From Talinum fruticosum (Eukaryota > Streptophyta > Magnoliopsida > Caryophyllales > Talinaceae), in contig JAITYX010000004.1 of assembly GCA_021018815.1 (NCBI GenBank), positions 7,945,501 through 8,009,500 of the forward strand: DNA of 64,000 bases, given 5' to 3'. A model generated the notes under the pieces. That model ran no database searches. It saw nothing but the letters and a program-made list of their open reading frames with translations, and was not told the DNA's origin. This document shows, one piece after another, positions 12,501-23,640 of the stretch. Within the stretch, counting starts at the first letter, position 1; every line of letters starts with the position of its first letter. The position numbers and the translations under genes are program-made.

Positions 12501-15500
12501 TTTTATTTGTTTATTTTCTTTTATGTTCATTTATGTTCGTTTATGTTCGTTTGTTTCTTATTTTAACACTCATTTACGTTCGTTTATGTTCTTTTATGTT
12601 CGTTTCTACTCTTTTATATTCTTTTCTGTTCTTTTATGTTCGTTTATGTTCGTTTATGTTCGTTTCGTTTATGTTTATGTTTATGTTTATGTTTATGTGC
12701 GTTTTGTATGTAATTTCGAACGGACCCTAAAAGTGAAACAAAATCCAAAACTTTTATTGGTGACAAAATGAGAACAATAAAATGTCACCTCCGGATTCAC
12801 TTCCGTTTGCTTGGACTTGTGTGGTCATTATAATGTTTGACTCGACCTCCCTCATGGCGAGTATCCCGAGCATGTTGCTCGAGGCTCTTCCTCGCCAACC
12901 CATGTTAAGAGAACCGGACCGGACCAGGTCGTCGAACCGGTCGGACCGAGAATCGGTCTCTTTAGCGATCGGGTTATTGATTTGGCTCGCTCATACAACT
13001 AAACATGAAAAACCTGGTCCGAACCGGATGATCCGGTCAAATTGTCGGACTCGTCTTGACCGCGGTTTGACCAGTGAATTTGCAACTTTTGTCCGCCTCT
13101 TTCTCCTTTCTTGAGCCCTCAGCATTGTGCCCATTGTTGCTCACACTCTTTCCGGTCGGTGGCCGGCCGGTGCTCATCTGCTCGCCCTCTCCTCTTGGGC
13201 CAGGCTTTGGTTACTTGAGCTTTAGAGGAGAGATACTTGGAGGAAAGAGAGAGAGAGATTGTAGTAATGGAGCTTTAGAGGAAGGAGAGAGAGAGAAAGA
13301 GAGAGAGAGAGAGTTGTGATGATATAATATTACAATTCAAGCCTTCATTGCATTGACAGGGTGATGATATCATTCATATTTAGAGGGGAGAGACACGAGA
13401 GGGAGTCTCGGAGGAGAGAGAGAGCCACCGCGTGATGGTATTTAGAGGAGGGAGATAGACATTGTGTTGGGAGGAAGAAAGGGGGTTTAAAAGTATTTAG
13501 GGTTTGGCTAAAAGTATTAGGGTTTGATTCGGCTTTTTAGACAAGCCCATAATTTTTATATGAATATGGGTTGAGGTGATTTTTACTCAAATATATACCG
13601 GGTTTGATGGGTCTAATCTGGTTTAACCATCAACCAGGTCAACTGGATTAATCCGAGCTAAACGGTCCGGTCGGTCGAACCATTGACCCACTTTGCTGAC
13701 CGGGTTGGTCACTGGTTTGGTTCTCTCAACATAGCTTCTACCCTCCCAATATTCATATTAGCTTACGAACTACAACACTATACATATGCCATTGTGACAT
13801 GGCCTCAATGCAGGGATCCTTGGACCCATCTTCTCCCCCAAAACCTATCTTGCATGTTTCTTCACCGAGCCATGGGTCCCTCTATGCCTAACTTGCTCAT
13901 CTTCTATTCCTGTCTACTACATGATTGGGCTTTGGTTTGTTAAGCTAGGCCACTTGGGGAGAGATTGGAAAAGGGAGGGGAGGGGTTTATTTAGCTTAAT
14001 GACGGATGGGGAAACTTTGGGTGGTTAGGATGGGGCCTTATGAATTCACTATGTCCTCATGATGTAGACTATTATTGAACGTTTAGACAATGAGGTTGGG
14101 ATTGGGGTTGATGTGGAGTGGAATAGGAGATAGGCAGTGGACACTAGACTTGACTGTACAGTCTGTACTAAACCCCCAACCCCCACCCCGGTTCTTTTCT
14201 TGGGGTGGGTGAGGGTAAGGTTAGCCATGGTGGAAGGATCCCTCCACAGCCAACATTGAACAGGGGAGAACTAAAAGTCTATGGGACCATTTTGCTACAC
14301 TAAGTCGGAAGTTTGTCTCGAAATATTCCTACTAATGTCATTACTTAACGGAAAGATGACATCGTCATGCAGGAGGATATGCTTCTCAAAATTGAAACAA
14401 CAAAAAAAAAAAAAATCAAGGGACTAAAAGATTTATTTACAGAAATGAATCTAAAAGATAATTATTGCAAATGACATGGGGCCAATGAAGAGTTCTCCCT
14501 TAGCAACATTATTGACTTGGGGTTCGTTTGGTTCATCCACTTGTTGGTCTTGGTATGGAAATGTAGTGATCAATTTCTGTATTTGATGTTTTGTTTGTGT
14601 TCTTTGAATTGGAATTATGTTCCGGTGGAATCACTTAAACTCTTAGGTATGGGTTTGAGTAAATCTCTTCTTTCCCTCAGGTTTATGAAAGCCCATACCT
14701 CTGGAATCAAATTTTCATTCAAGGGTTGAACCAAACATGTAAAGCTAGGAATCCAAAATCATTCCTGTACCTCTTGGTTTCGGTCCCAATTTCAATCTAT
14801 TCCTACTTTTTAAACCAAATGACCACTTAGTGATATCCGAGGACAACTAATAATTTTTACTAGATCAGGTGGCCTCGTATGAATTTGATTTTCTGGAGGT
14901 AGCGCTCGAAAAATCCACCCAACCTGATTACCAAAATTTTTCATAACCGGAAAAAATGGGTCATGTCACAAAATTTGTCTGTATCGAGATTCGGACATTC
15001 AGTCATGTTCGAGTTGAAATTCGGGTCGAGTTTGGGTCGGTGTTGTTCGATTTTTTGACCTATTCGGGCTCCAACAATTGGACAAACGGGTTCGGATATT
15101 CAGTCTTCGGGCTTAGTCATAATTCAGTCTAAAAATCTGCAATTTTTTCAATAAAAAAATTCAGACATTCATGTTCGAATACTCAAATTTGGGTCTAGGC
15201 TTGGTCACATAAATTTGCTCTAATTTCCAAATATTCATATCACAAATTCGGACGTTTGGTCATTCAGGTTTGGGTCTGGTCATGGTGTTTGAGTTTTAAT
15301 TTGGACACGTCCGGGTGTGGTGTTTTTGTTTGAGTTGTCCAAATCCGAGTTAACCTGACCAAATTTCTTTGAGTGCTAGTTGGAGACTGGCTGTCCATTC
15401 ACAACAAGCTTTAAGATTTCTGTGAGTTTCCTGTATTTAAGGACTTTGTTTTCTCATTTTTCCTTTTTTAAAAAAGAGGGGGGTCCATGTCTTTGAAACA

Positions 15501-17484
15501 GTTTTCTGTGGTTTCTAATTTTAGTTGCTAGTCTCAAACTTCAAGTGTACTAGCAGAAGTGACCGCAATTTTCATTGAACATCCAAATACTTGCATGCAA
15601 CTGCTGACGTCATAGAATCAACAATTGGAAAACATGACTTGATACCAAACAAGCTAAAAAGTTGGCTTTGTTTTGTATGTCCTGTCCGTCTGTTTTGTTT
15701 TTGCAAATATGCATGATTTCTACTTGGCAGTACCTCATCTGCTTGGAATTGTTTTGAGAAGTCTGTTAAGGTAGCCAACGTACTTTCCTTGCTTAGGTGC
15801 AAATTGATGCTAAATTCAGTGGGTTGTTAAACAGCACTTGACTTCGGCAACACCAACGGATGGGGAGTGGCCTAGGGAGGCCAAGTACTCATTTTAAGGT
15901 TGCCTTGTTCATCTTATGTGTTACTGAATTATTGCCTCATTATTTCTGTTATCTCTTTGCTTTCTTTTCCTGATTGTCTCCTTGTATATGTCAGTGAGAA
16001 GTTATCCAATACTCCAAGTTGTTGAAATGGAACTCAATATTTGTTTGCTACAGGAATTGAAAGAAAGAATTGAGCAGGTCAGAGAGAATTCAAGACGAGA
16101 AGGAGTTACAGCATCAGAAAGTGAATTCAGTGAAGAAATGATGGAAATCCGTAAAGAGTTTGTAACCATACATGGAGAGATGGTTCTTTTGAAAAATTAT
16201 AGCTCCCTCAACTTTGCAGGTACAGCTATATTATTTACTTTACCTATTAAACACTCAACCATGGAACTCCCCTACCTGCTTCATTAGTTGACCCTAATGA
16301 CCGGAAACCAGACTTGTTCCATACCCAGAATAAGGCAACCTGACGATAGAGCTGTTTCAAAATTTCCTCACCAAACAATTTTAAAAAATTTTTCTTTTAC
16401 AAAATTAAAGGGGAAATTGACGATTGAACTGTGTATGGCTTGAACTTGAAACGACCCAACTTAAAAGCGTATGAGTTTAATCCTCACCAATCTGTTCTGA
16501 CGCTTCTGAAAATTAACCTTAGGTTAAACCAAATGAGTGGTTTGACTGTCTATTCATATTTTGGTTCATAGGGCTTTGTCACTGATGACAGAGAGAGTTG
16601 GCTTTCCCTAACGGCCTATTCTGTTCTGTTTTCCACATATCATAAGTACTTATCATCAACATTCAACATTGATTATCACCTATTAGCACTACCAAGCACT
16701 TCGTCATATTTCTTAGTTATATTTTCCTTATATTTAGTGCTTATCAGCTTTGGTGAACACTCGTAAGTGTTGAGCAACTGTCATGCATTGATCATCACTC
16801 ATTAATACTTGTCAGTAAGTACTGATTAGTATTGATTAGCACTGATCAACAATAAGTTGAAAAGACCATGCCTTAAGTATAGTCTGCTAGTATCCTGGCT
16901 TAAGCTGTTTTATGTGGCCACTGTTCTGTCACTATTATGAAAATAGGACATAGATCCTCTCTCTTAAGAGCTATCTGTGATTTTGAATCGACAGGACTAA
17001 TTAAGATATTGAAGAAGTATGATAAGCGAACCGGTGGATTACTGCGACTTCCCTTCACGCAACTCGCTGCACACCAGCCTTTCTTCACCACAGAACCTCT
17101 TACAAGATTAGTCAGAGAATGTGAAGCTAATCTCGAGCTCCTCTTCCCACTAGAGGAGGAAGTCACCGAGTCTACATCCGCTCCTCGGGACCAAAACCGA
17201 GCAGATCCCCCACTTGCTGATATAACGAACATTCCTGCTGAAACATCATCATTAGGGAGGCGAGTCGTGATATATACCGTAGTACCCTTTCTGCCATTAG
17301 AACCATACAAGGCCTTAGAACGAGTTCCACATATAACCCGTTATCATTTGCTGCAATATTTAGAGACCAGGATGATGAAGGTAGTGGAGCCGTGACAGCT
17401 GAGAACTCAGCTTCAAATCTTAACCCTGAATCACCCGGGAATGAGGACACAGCTGACAAAGATGACGCTAATTCAGCTCCATGA
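6205..17484 (+). CDS. SPX4: SPX domain-containing protein, SPX4-like; three exons, probable 1-nt frameshift in exon 3
   Basis: SPX proteins bind inositol pyrophosphates and sequester PHR transcription factors when phosphate is plentiful. Exon 1 is 6205-6501 (99 codons, starting [20 protein letters not shown]), exon 2 is 16054-16219 (acceptor CTACAG) and exon 3 is 16995-17484. Junction phases fit exactly: phase 0 at intron 1, then Gly split 1/2 across intron 2 ([18 protein letters not shown]). The inositol-phosphate-binding N-terminal helix (KFGKEF), KPLKKLLK and the [11 protein letters not shown] core are all present. After ETSSLG the frame used so far leads to a TGA at 17393, whereas the homologous C-terminus ([14 protein letters not shown], then SSTYNPLSF) is in the next frame. 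One G appears lost from the G run at 17255-17257. With both frames counted the length is about 317 residues, close to Arabidopsis SPX4 (318). The symbol is by family resemblance. The frameshift could be real or a consensus error. Confidence 0.88.
9524..9585. repeat. (CT)n then (CA)n compound microsatellite
   Basis: A CT run with two small interruptions (9524-9562) is followed by a CA run (about 9566-9584) within SPX4 intron 1. Confidence 0.95.
11620..11915. mobile_element. Tourist-type (PIF/Harbinger) MITE, copy A, with decamer minisatellite core
   Basis: It aligns end to end with copy B (12427-12727). The left end is GAGTCTGTTCAACTTTACAT, near GGGCCTGTTCGAAGTTACAT of copy B; the right end is TTCGAATAGGCCT, near TTCGAACGGACCC. 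The core is a tandem run of TTTATGTTCG-like decamers. The terminal repeats and target duplication (ATA or TAT) are less clean than in copy B, suggesting an older insertion. Confidence 0.7.
12427..12727. mobile_element. Tourist-type (PIF/Harbinger) MITE, copy B, TAA target duplication
   Basis: The termini GGGCCTGTTCGAA and TTCGAACGGACCC form an inverted repeat with two mismatches in 13 positions. The element is flanked by TAA at 12424-12426 and 12728-12730, the 3-bp duplication typical of PIF/Harbinger elements. The 301-bp body is mostly decamers of the form TTTATGTTCG plus a short TTTATG hexamer run near 12665-12700. It does not encode a transposase; the long open frames through it only reflect the repeat (Phe/Val/Tyr/Leu-rich). 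Confidence 0.85.
13241..13314. repeat. GA-rich microsatellite
   Basis: Two interrupted GAGAGA tracts within SPX4 intron 1. Confidence 0.85.
14519..14826. repeat. Possible MITE in SPX4 intron 1
   Basis: The left end GGGGTTCGTTTGGTTCA and the reverse complement of the right end (GTGGTCATTTGGTTTA) resemble each other at the TTTGGTT core. A further copy of the ...GGTTGAACCAAAC motif lies inside, near 14723. No clean target duplication can be read, so family assignment is open. Confidence 0.4.
14880..15370. repeat. Interspersed repeat shared with 41590-42060
   Basis: Both stretches carry CAAATTCGGAC followed by a TTTGGTCATTC-like string and end near GTCCAAA...GAGTT/CAGTTGA, in the same orientation. 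Similarity is partial, so this is an old dispersed family. No coding domain can be read. Confidence 0.5.
16610..16873. repeat. Possible short MITE in SPX4 intron 2
   Basis: The stretch starts GGCCTATTCTGTTCTG and ends ...AAAAGACCATGCC, with weak end-to-end complementarity. It is filled with alternating ATTGATCATCACT / AGTACTGATTAGT strings that can fold back on each other. No clear target duplication is visible. Confidence 0.35.
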
Positions 17485-19131
17485 ACATCGGGAAGCATGC
17501 GTATTTTGTTATATGCTCCCCTCTTCTAACTTTCCTCTTTGGCGGCAAGCAATGGTGGATTCTGTACTATCTGCAGAGTATCTGGAGTAAGCGGCAATGT
17601 GTGGAATAGAGTAAGTTTTGTATTTAGGATTGTTTTGGTTTGGAGATCTCTCTGATCATAATCGCTATTGAAGTGATGGCGAAGAAGCAGTGACTGGTAT
17701 AGTTTGAGTTTGTGCTTAGGCATGATTTCCACTCGCGTTTGTGTATGGAGTTGTTTTAACTGAAGTAGCGGTTCGAGTATTCTTCAGGAAAGGTGTGGCC
17801 TTGATTCTTTATGATGATATAAAATATGTTTTTCTTGTTGGCTGTAACTTCTTGGTTGGCATTTCTTTCCTCTAAATTATCAGGGTGCGAAGCAGAAATT
17901 TACAGCAAGGTAATTTATGCTCTATTTCTATCAAGAAAAGAAGTAAAAACAATTATGCTCTATTGAAGCTCTTTTGGGTCTCTGTGTTAAAATTTAACTG
18001 TATATTTTTGGTGAAACTATATTGAGATGTCTCTCAGTACGATGATATATATTATCTATATCATCACCCTTATTGAAACGAAATTATTTAGAAAGATTAA
18101 TTCTCTAAGATTAAAGATGAGTCCACCCCAACACATATGTACGTTCTCTGGAAGACATAATCTCCAATAGTCCACTGGAGTTTTGGGTTATTTTGTAGGT
18201 ACCAAAGAGCGGAGGACCTCTTGCACCAAGGATACCATACTTGGTGTACTTCCCATATCACACTCATTGATTGAGCTGAAACTACAAATTTCCTCATTTG
18301 AAAAGAGCTTTATCTTCTCGACTAGACCATGGTTTGATCTCAGCCGACAGCCAAGTATTAATATTGGGGCCTAGGAGTTGGAATCGGATTGTGGACCTGT
18401 TTGTGTAGGATCGGTAAAGGACCAAGTCAATAACAAGTGGGGTCTATTATTGGCCAGTCCTTTAATAGCATGTCGGATCGACCCATTAATGATCTGTTTA
18501 ATAAAATCTTTTGGTCCCAGGATTTAATGGCTGGTACTAAAGCTGATGAGAGGGACACTTGGACTCACATACAGCGGTGATGTGCTATGTGTGACTGCGC
18601 TGATTTGCAAGGTGAAGGGAAGACTGCCCCCTGGGCGTATTCACAAACAGCCCTTCCCATGGTCAAGTCAGTGTTTTAGGCGAGGAATGAGGAAGGGAGA
18701 GTTGGAGGGATGTCATAGGCCGAGGTCCCCTAGTCTTTAGGCATTTCCTCTAGGCCCAAGCTTGTGTGACCGTTCAGATTTTCAGCCAATGGGTCGGCGC
18801 ACTTACTATGTTAAAAAATTTTACTTTTTAGCGTCACTATATATATATATATATTTTTTGGTTACTTTATTAATGGTTGGGCAATGATCCTACAAAACTC
18901 AATTTTTTATTGATTAGTCCCTAACCCGACTGTACCCGTTAGTCACGTTTATTGAGTGTAAGATTGCAATCCCTATGAATGACTACATTGAGGTGAATTG
19001 AAAGGTGGTTGACTTTGTTGTTGGATGAGTACAATCTAGCATCAGCTCATGTCAATGAGATATATCAATGAATCGATAGAATTAACATGTAAAATTTTCC
19101 AAGCCTCAACATATTGTAGTTTTCAATCAAG
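17485..19131. other. SPX4 3' flank and intergenic region
   Basis: Directly after the SPX4 stop lies AT-rich 3' UTR-like sequence. Beyond about 18000 I see no gene I can recognise; there is a short (TA)n run at 18839-18854. Confidence 0.6.
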
Positions 19132-19793
19132 GGCGTGTTTGCTTAGGGTGAAAATTTTTCCAAAATATAAATTTTTATGTAAAATAATTTTCTTAAAAAT
19201 TAATTTTCAACCCGCTTTTACATTGTTCTAGAAAATTTTCACGTAAAAACCTTGAGGTACCAAATAGAGTAGTTCATCCTCCAAACATACCTTAGATCGA
19301 ATTCCCATGTTCTCACACTCAAAATCTGAGCCACCGACTCTAGCGGTAGTAAATGACTTCTCCAAGTGAAACTCGTCGTTTTCGGCTTTTTCGGTGAACT
19401 CTTTCCCCCTCTCTGTGTTTTACATTTGTGTTCTAGATAATGTGAATTTCGAAGGAGAAATTTTTAGATGAGCGAACGTGGTCTTGAGATGAAGACGACG
19501 AGTGTTGATGTATGGGTTGAGGACGCGGAGAAGAAAGAAAGAAAGGTGAACTAGTCGGAAGAACCTTGAAGTTGTTCACATGGGGGTAGCTTTGCTGACG
19601 AAGAGGATGAGGATAAGGATGAAAGTAAGATAAAAAATCCAACTTATAAGGTTTGAAAATTAAAATATTTTCTTTTAATTTGGGTAAAACTAATTTTTCC
19701 TTAAAATAAATTTTTCATTCTCACATCACCCAACTGTAAAATATAACAAAATTATTTCTCAAGAAAATGATTTTCATCCCAACCAAACACACC
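19132..19793. mobile_element. MITE-like element, about 660 bp
   Basis: The left end GGCGTGTTTGCTTAGGGTGA and the reverse complement of the right end (GGTGTGTTTGGTTGGGATGA) match at 15 of 20 positions, followed on both sides by AAAAT and AT-rich sequence. This is a typical terminal inverted repeat of a non-autonomous DNA transposon. The target duplication is unclear, so hAT or Harbinger cannot be decided. The minus-strand open frame inside (19433-19642) has no recognisable domain. Confidence 0.6.
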
Positions 19794-20048
19794 ATAAATT
19801 TCCTTTATTTTGTCGTGGTGCCTTTTTTGTTTTTGTTTGGTACAATAATTAGTTTTTTATAAAAAAAAATTAATTTGTATGGTACATAGGTTTTTCATTG
19901 GTGACTTGGTCATTCTTGTTCCCACCACATCGGAGCAGGCTGAAACAAACTACTGTACTAGCCAGCGTATGATCTCCTTCATTCCTCCATTACCAGTGCT
20001 CTCTCCCTCTCTCTAACTATCTCACTCTCTCTCTCTCCCCAAATTACC

Positions 20049-20363
20049 ATGCCCAAATTTATATGTAATCTGATCACCACTATTACTGTAATCCTAATAT
20101 GCTTAACGAAATTTGAATATTGTCAGTCACTGCGATTCGAACTCCAATCAGGAAGTACCAAATGCATAACGGAGGACATCAAGAAGGATGCCATGACTGT
20201 CGGAAAATATGCCGTCATCAATCCCAACCCTAACCCTAACCCTAACCCTACCCCCAACTACCCCAATTACCCCAATGGTCATGCTATTCCCAACTCTCAT
20301 CGTGTCACAGCTCGTGTAAGTTACCCCTCTCTCTCTCTCTCATTTACATTGGTTTCGAACTTT

Positions 20364-20408
<45 letters not shown>

Positions 20409-22168
20409 GCTGCCAGTGGATCTAATTTTGATAAGCCCGGTAAACAATAGTAAAATTGCTTGTATTTTAATACTTTCTGAAAAAGTGTAGCATGCATGGG
20501 TTCAAGCTATATTACCCGGATTCAGCCACACCTATTTGAAGCATGAATATCCGATACAGGTGTTGTGACGGATTCATAAGTTTCGGAAGATTAGAATTTG
20601 GTCCAAAAATGAAGGATCGATTATCCATACCCATGGCTAAGTGGTATACGATAAGTTTATTGTTATGGTGAAAATAGGTTCATTAATTCATAATCAAACT
20701 TAATTATCTAAGGTAACTATTTGAGCTTCACGATAAAAGGAAAGATTAATTGACTAATTTATGAAAAAATTGGTACAGGTGACATCACCAAGGGGGAACA
20801 ATTACCATTATGGGGATTCAGTGGAGTCAGGAACATTTGCATTTACATCACCAGAAACAGGGGATTACATGGCTTGCTTTTGGGTACCTTATCATAACCC
20901 TCCTCTTAAGATCACCATAGAGTTTGAATGGAGGACTGGAGTCGATGCCAAGGATTGGTACAAAGTTGTTCGTAAAGGACAAATCGATGTGAGTTTACTA
21001 TTTTACCGTTCGATCTTTTTGTGAAAACAATTAATGTAAATACCTAATAATATAAAAAAATTGATGTAAATAGCTAATAACTAACAATTAATACAAATAG
21101 CTAACAATTATTTACCAAATATCCTGAAAACTTTTCCAAATTCATTAGGAATTGTGTTTACCTTTTATAGTGCTTGATCAAGATGTTTTGACATTAGTCC
21201 CTTGAATTCTATTAAACTATTTCATTTAGTTTTAACTTGTAGTCTTATACAACTTCTTACAACATTTTATAACTGACCTTATTATAATTATCTTATAACT
21301 GCTTACAGTTTCTTATACCTCTCTACAGTTCCTTACAACTTTTTGTAATTGATGTTACAACTATTGTATAATTGCTTACGATTTTTTATAACTGGTCTTA
21401 CAACTATTTTACAACTACTTACACCTCCTTACACTTAAATGGAATAGGGCCTATGTATAATATATGAAAAACTTTTCAATAACCCATAGTGATCATTAGT
21501 TTACAAAAAACTTGCCAAAGCATACCCTAACCATTCCAGCAAAGTCATTTAGCATAAGTACGTATACAACTGTACTACAAAACACCTTTTGCAACATTTC
21601 ATACATAATCATGTAGTAAATAACCACTACATCAGAAAATCTTCTGGACTCTACCAACGCACGATTTTACTTGTAAGTATAAAATGTGACACTGATGAAC
21701 AAAACTTTGAATTCATAAGTTTTTGTTGGCAACAATAGTGCATTGTGAGAGATGAAGATAATCTTACTTTTCACTTGTACTTTTGTTCACATTTTAGCTA
21801 TTGGACGTCGAGTTGAGGAGATTGTATGACACTGTCAAATCTATTCATGATGAGATATTTTACCTTCGAGAGAGGTTCGATCCAAGACTCGGCTTTTTTA
21901 ATATTTTTCTCTCTATTTTGCCCTAGAAGTTTTTGTGATCAAATAAATATTTGCAATTTACGTTTGACGTGAAGTTTAGAGGTTATTTTTCCGATTTGGT
22001 GGCTACAGGGAAGAAGAAATGCAGGCATTGAACAGAGCCACGGATTCAAAGATGGCTCTCTTTAGCTTCCTCTCGATCATCCTATGCCTGTCAGTGGCCG
22101 CACTACAGCTTTGGCATCTTAAGGGATTTTTGAGAGGAAAAAGCTCCTCTAGTTTTCATTCCCTCTAG
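20049..22168 (+). CDS. p24 family cargo receptor, delta-type (emp24/gp25L, GOLD domain); four exons
   Basis: p24-delta proteins are type I membrane proteins that help cargo sorting and COPI/COPII vesicle formation between ER and Golgi. Exons are 20049-20315, 20779-20988, 21798-21874 and 22009-22168, all with GT-AG borders and matching phases (0, 0, 2), giving about 237 residues. In order: signal peptide (residues 1-26), GOLD domain starting LRFELQSGSTKC with its two cysteines (TKC and DYMACF) and ESGTFAFTSPETGDYMACFW, coiled-coil stretch (VELRRLYDTVKSIHDEIFYL), then one membrane helix (FSFLSIILCLSVAALQLW). Two oddities stand out: an Asn-Pro repeat insert after KYAVINP, and a cytosolic tail (LKGFLRGKSSSSFHSL) without the K/RxxKK or di-lysine signal usual in this subfamily. 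Intron 1 carries an ATT microsatellite. Confidence 0.9.
20222..20272 (+). repeat. In-frame CCTAAC-type tandem repeat in p24-delta exon 1
   Basis: Four to five tandem CCTAAC/CCCAAC hexamers, followed by CCCAACTAC-type repeats, encode (Asn-Pro)n and then NYPNYPNG. The DNA looks telomere-like, but plant telomeres are usually the heptamer CCCTAAA. Here the repeat is a short coding insert in a loop of the GOLD domain. Confidence 0.85.
20365..20408. repeat. (ATT)n microsatellite in p24-delta intron 1
   Basis: An uninterrupted ATT/TAT run of 44 bp, 50 bp after the exon 1 donor. Confidence 0.95.
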
Positions 22169-22959
22169 TTTTGATTAACATGTCTTAGAATGTGGTGAAT
22201 TTGAGGTTGGTTTTTTCTTTTTCTTTCGGCAAGAACTTTCAGGTGGCCGATAACAGCCACGACATGTCAGTGTACATTTTTCAGACACCAGCTAACATTA
22301 GATCGAAAACACTAACTTCAGATGAGTATTTGTAATGTTATTCTTAATGGTACGTAGTCCTCTTCTTGGATCTAGTTCTAATGGTACCTACATAACATAA
22401 CCAAGTAGAGGCATTGTTGGCTAGAAGTGAGCAGATATATAAGGACAGGGTAACACTGGTTAGCGTTCCCCATGATTCGGAACCTAGGTAGGGAATGAGC
22501 TCCCAATGCCCATGATATTTGAATTTAAGACTTGCAAATGGATTGTCCCAACAATAATTATACCGATATTGTTCACTCCTATTATCGAGGGTTATGAGAA
22601 ATTTACAAATAGGTACTCAAAGATAATATTAAAATAAGGTAAGTCTCTTACCTTTGGAGAGCACACTTCCGACAAGATTTGGCAAAGATTAGGTCATTGG
22701 CCAATTAGTGCTTAATGTCAAGTACCTATGAGATCATTGAGAGGGAGACATGCCTTTCTTTCTTTCTTTTTTTTTTTTTTTTGGGGGGGTGGTGGGGGTG
22801 TTGGGGGAAGAGGGGGCGTTAGGGTAGGAGGAGATTCGGGTTTAGGGATACATCTATTGCCTTAACTTAGCATGACAGACCTAATTCTGTTTTGGTTAAT
22901 GATAATTGCGTAATCCTGCACTTTGATTCAAGGGCACTTAGGTGGTCTAACAATAATTA
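22169..22959. other. p24-delta 3' flank; T-tract followed by G-rich tract
   Basis: No gene is visible. At about 22755-22782 there is a T-rich tract, followed by a G-rich stretch with four G-runs of five or more bases at 22783-22816. Confidence 0.6.
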
Positions 22960-23640
22960 GAGCATCATCAATGATTACCACTCTCAAATGGCCCATAAAT
23001 GATAGGCCTATTAATATACATAATCAATGTTTAATAATTAATTAATACTCTTATTTTAAGATTTTTTAAATATTTTATATCCAATCATGATACTCTTTAA
23101 TACTCTATATCACCCGGATTTATTATTTATTTGTTATTATATCTATATGAAATTGGAGGGAAAAAAAAGGTAGACAAGGGAAAATAAAAGAGGGGCTGGC
23201 TTGCAAGTTGTTAGGCATGGCAGGAACAGTAAGGAGAGAGATAAGTAAATGAATGGAGTGTCAAAAAATATAATCTTTCTTATGAGCAAGTTTACTTGTT
23301 TTAGGATCACACGTATTTTTAGAGAAGTTAATTGTACCGTTGATCTGGTTAGCACGTTTTGGTCATTTTGTTACTGCCCATTTGTTTGGACATGTTGTCC
23401 ATTCCCCTTCTTTTTGACTATTTTGAAGGATAATTGAAGCAAATCTTTATAAAAAAAGGTTGTCTAAATTTGTTGCATGTTTTTTAATTTACCCTTTTGA
23501 AAACAAAGTAAATGAATGTAGTGTCAGAAATTATAATACATGTGTTATGCAAACCCCATTTCGGAGTTGTGTTAAAATTTGACATAAATAAAACACCCTT
23601 CAACCATACACACAATTTTGACATAGCATTGGAGATGGCC
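22960..23640. mobile_element. PIF/Harbinger-type MITE, 681 bp, TTA target duplication
   Basis: The ends GAGCATCATCAATG and (reverse complement of the right end) GGCCATCTCCAATG match at 10 of 14 positions. TTA flanks both sides (22957-22959 and 23641-23643), the duplication expected for PIF/Harbinger. The interior has a direct repeat of ATGNAGTGTCANAAATTATAAT type at 23248 and 23512. No transposase frame is present. Confidence 0.75.

Larger units (their letters stand above)
6502..16053 (+). other. Intron 1 of the SPX4-like gene (9.55 kb), rich in repeats
   Basis: It is bounded by a GT donor after FVIRFQ and a CTACAG acceptor before ELKERIEQ, and no SPX residues are missing between them. It holds Tourist-type MITEs at about 11620-11915 and 12427-12727, a CT/CA microsatellite at 9524-9585, a GA tract at 13241-13314, an ACCGG-rich stretch at 12905-13070 and 13640-13720, a possible MITE at 14519-14826, and a repeat at 14880-15370 that recurs at 41590-42060. 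Elsewhere I see no conserved coding sequence. Open frames at 8054-8743 and 11443-11911 are chance or repeat-driven. Confidence 0.8.

Noticed and set aside
16900..17498. Minus-strand frames opposite SPX4 exon 3
   Set aside because: Shadows of the real coding strand; no domain.
20222..20248. Interstitial telomere at the CCTAAC repeat
   Set aside because: Only a few units, not the plant heptamer, and in frame inside the p24 signal/GOLD exon.
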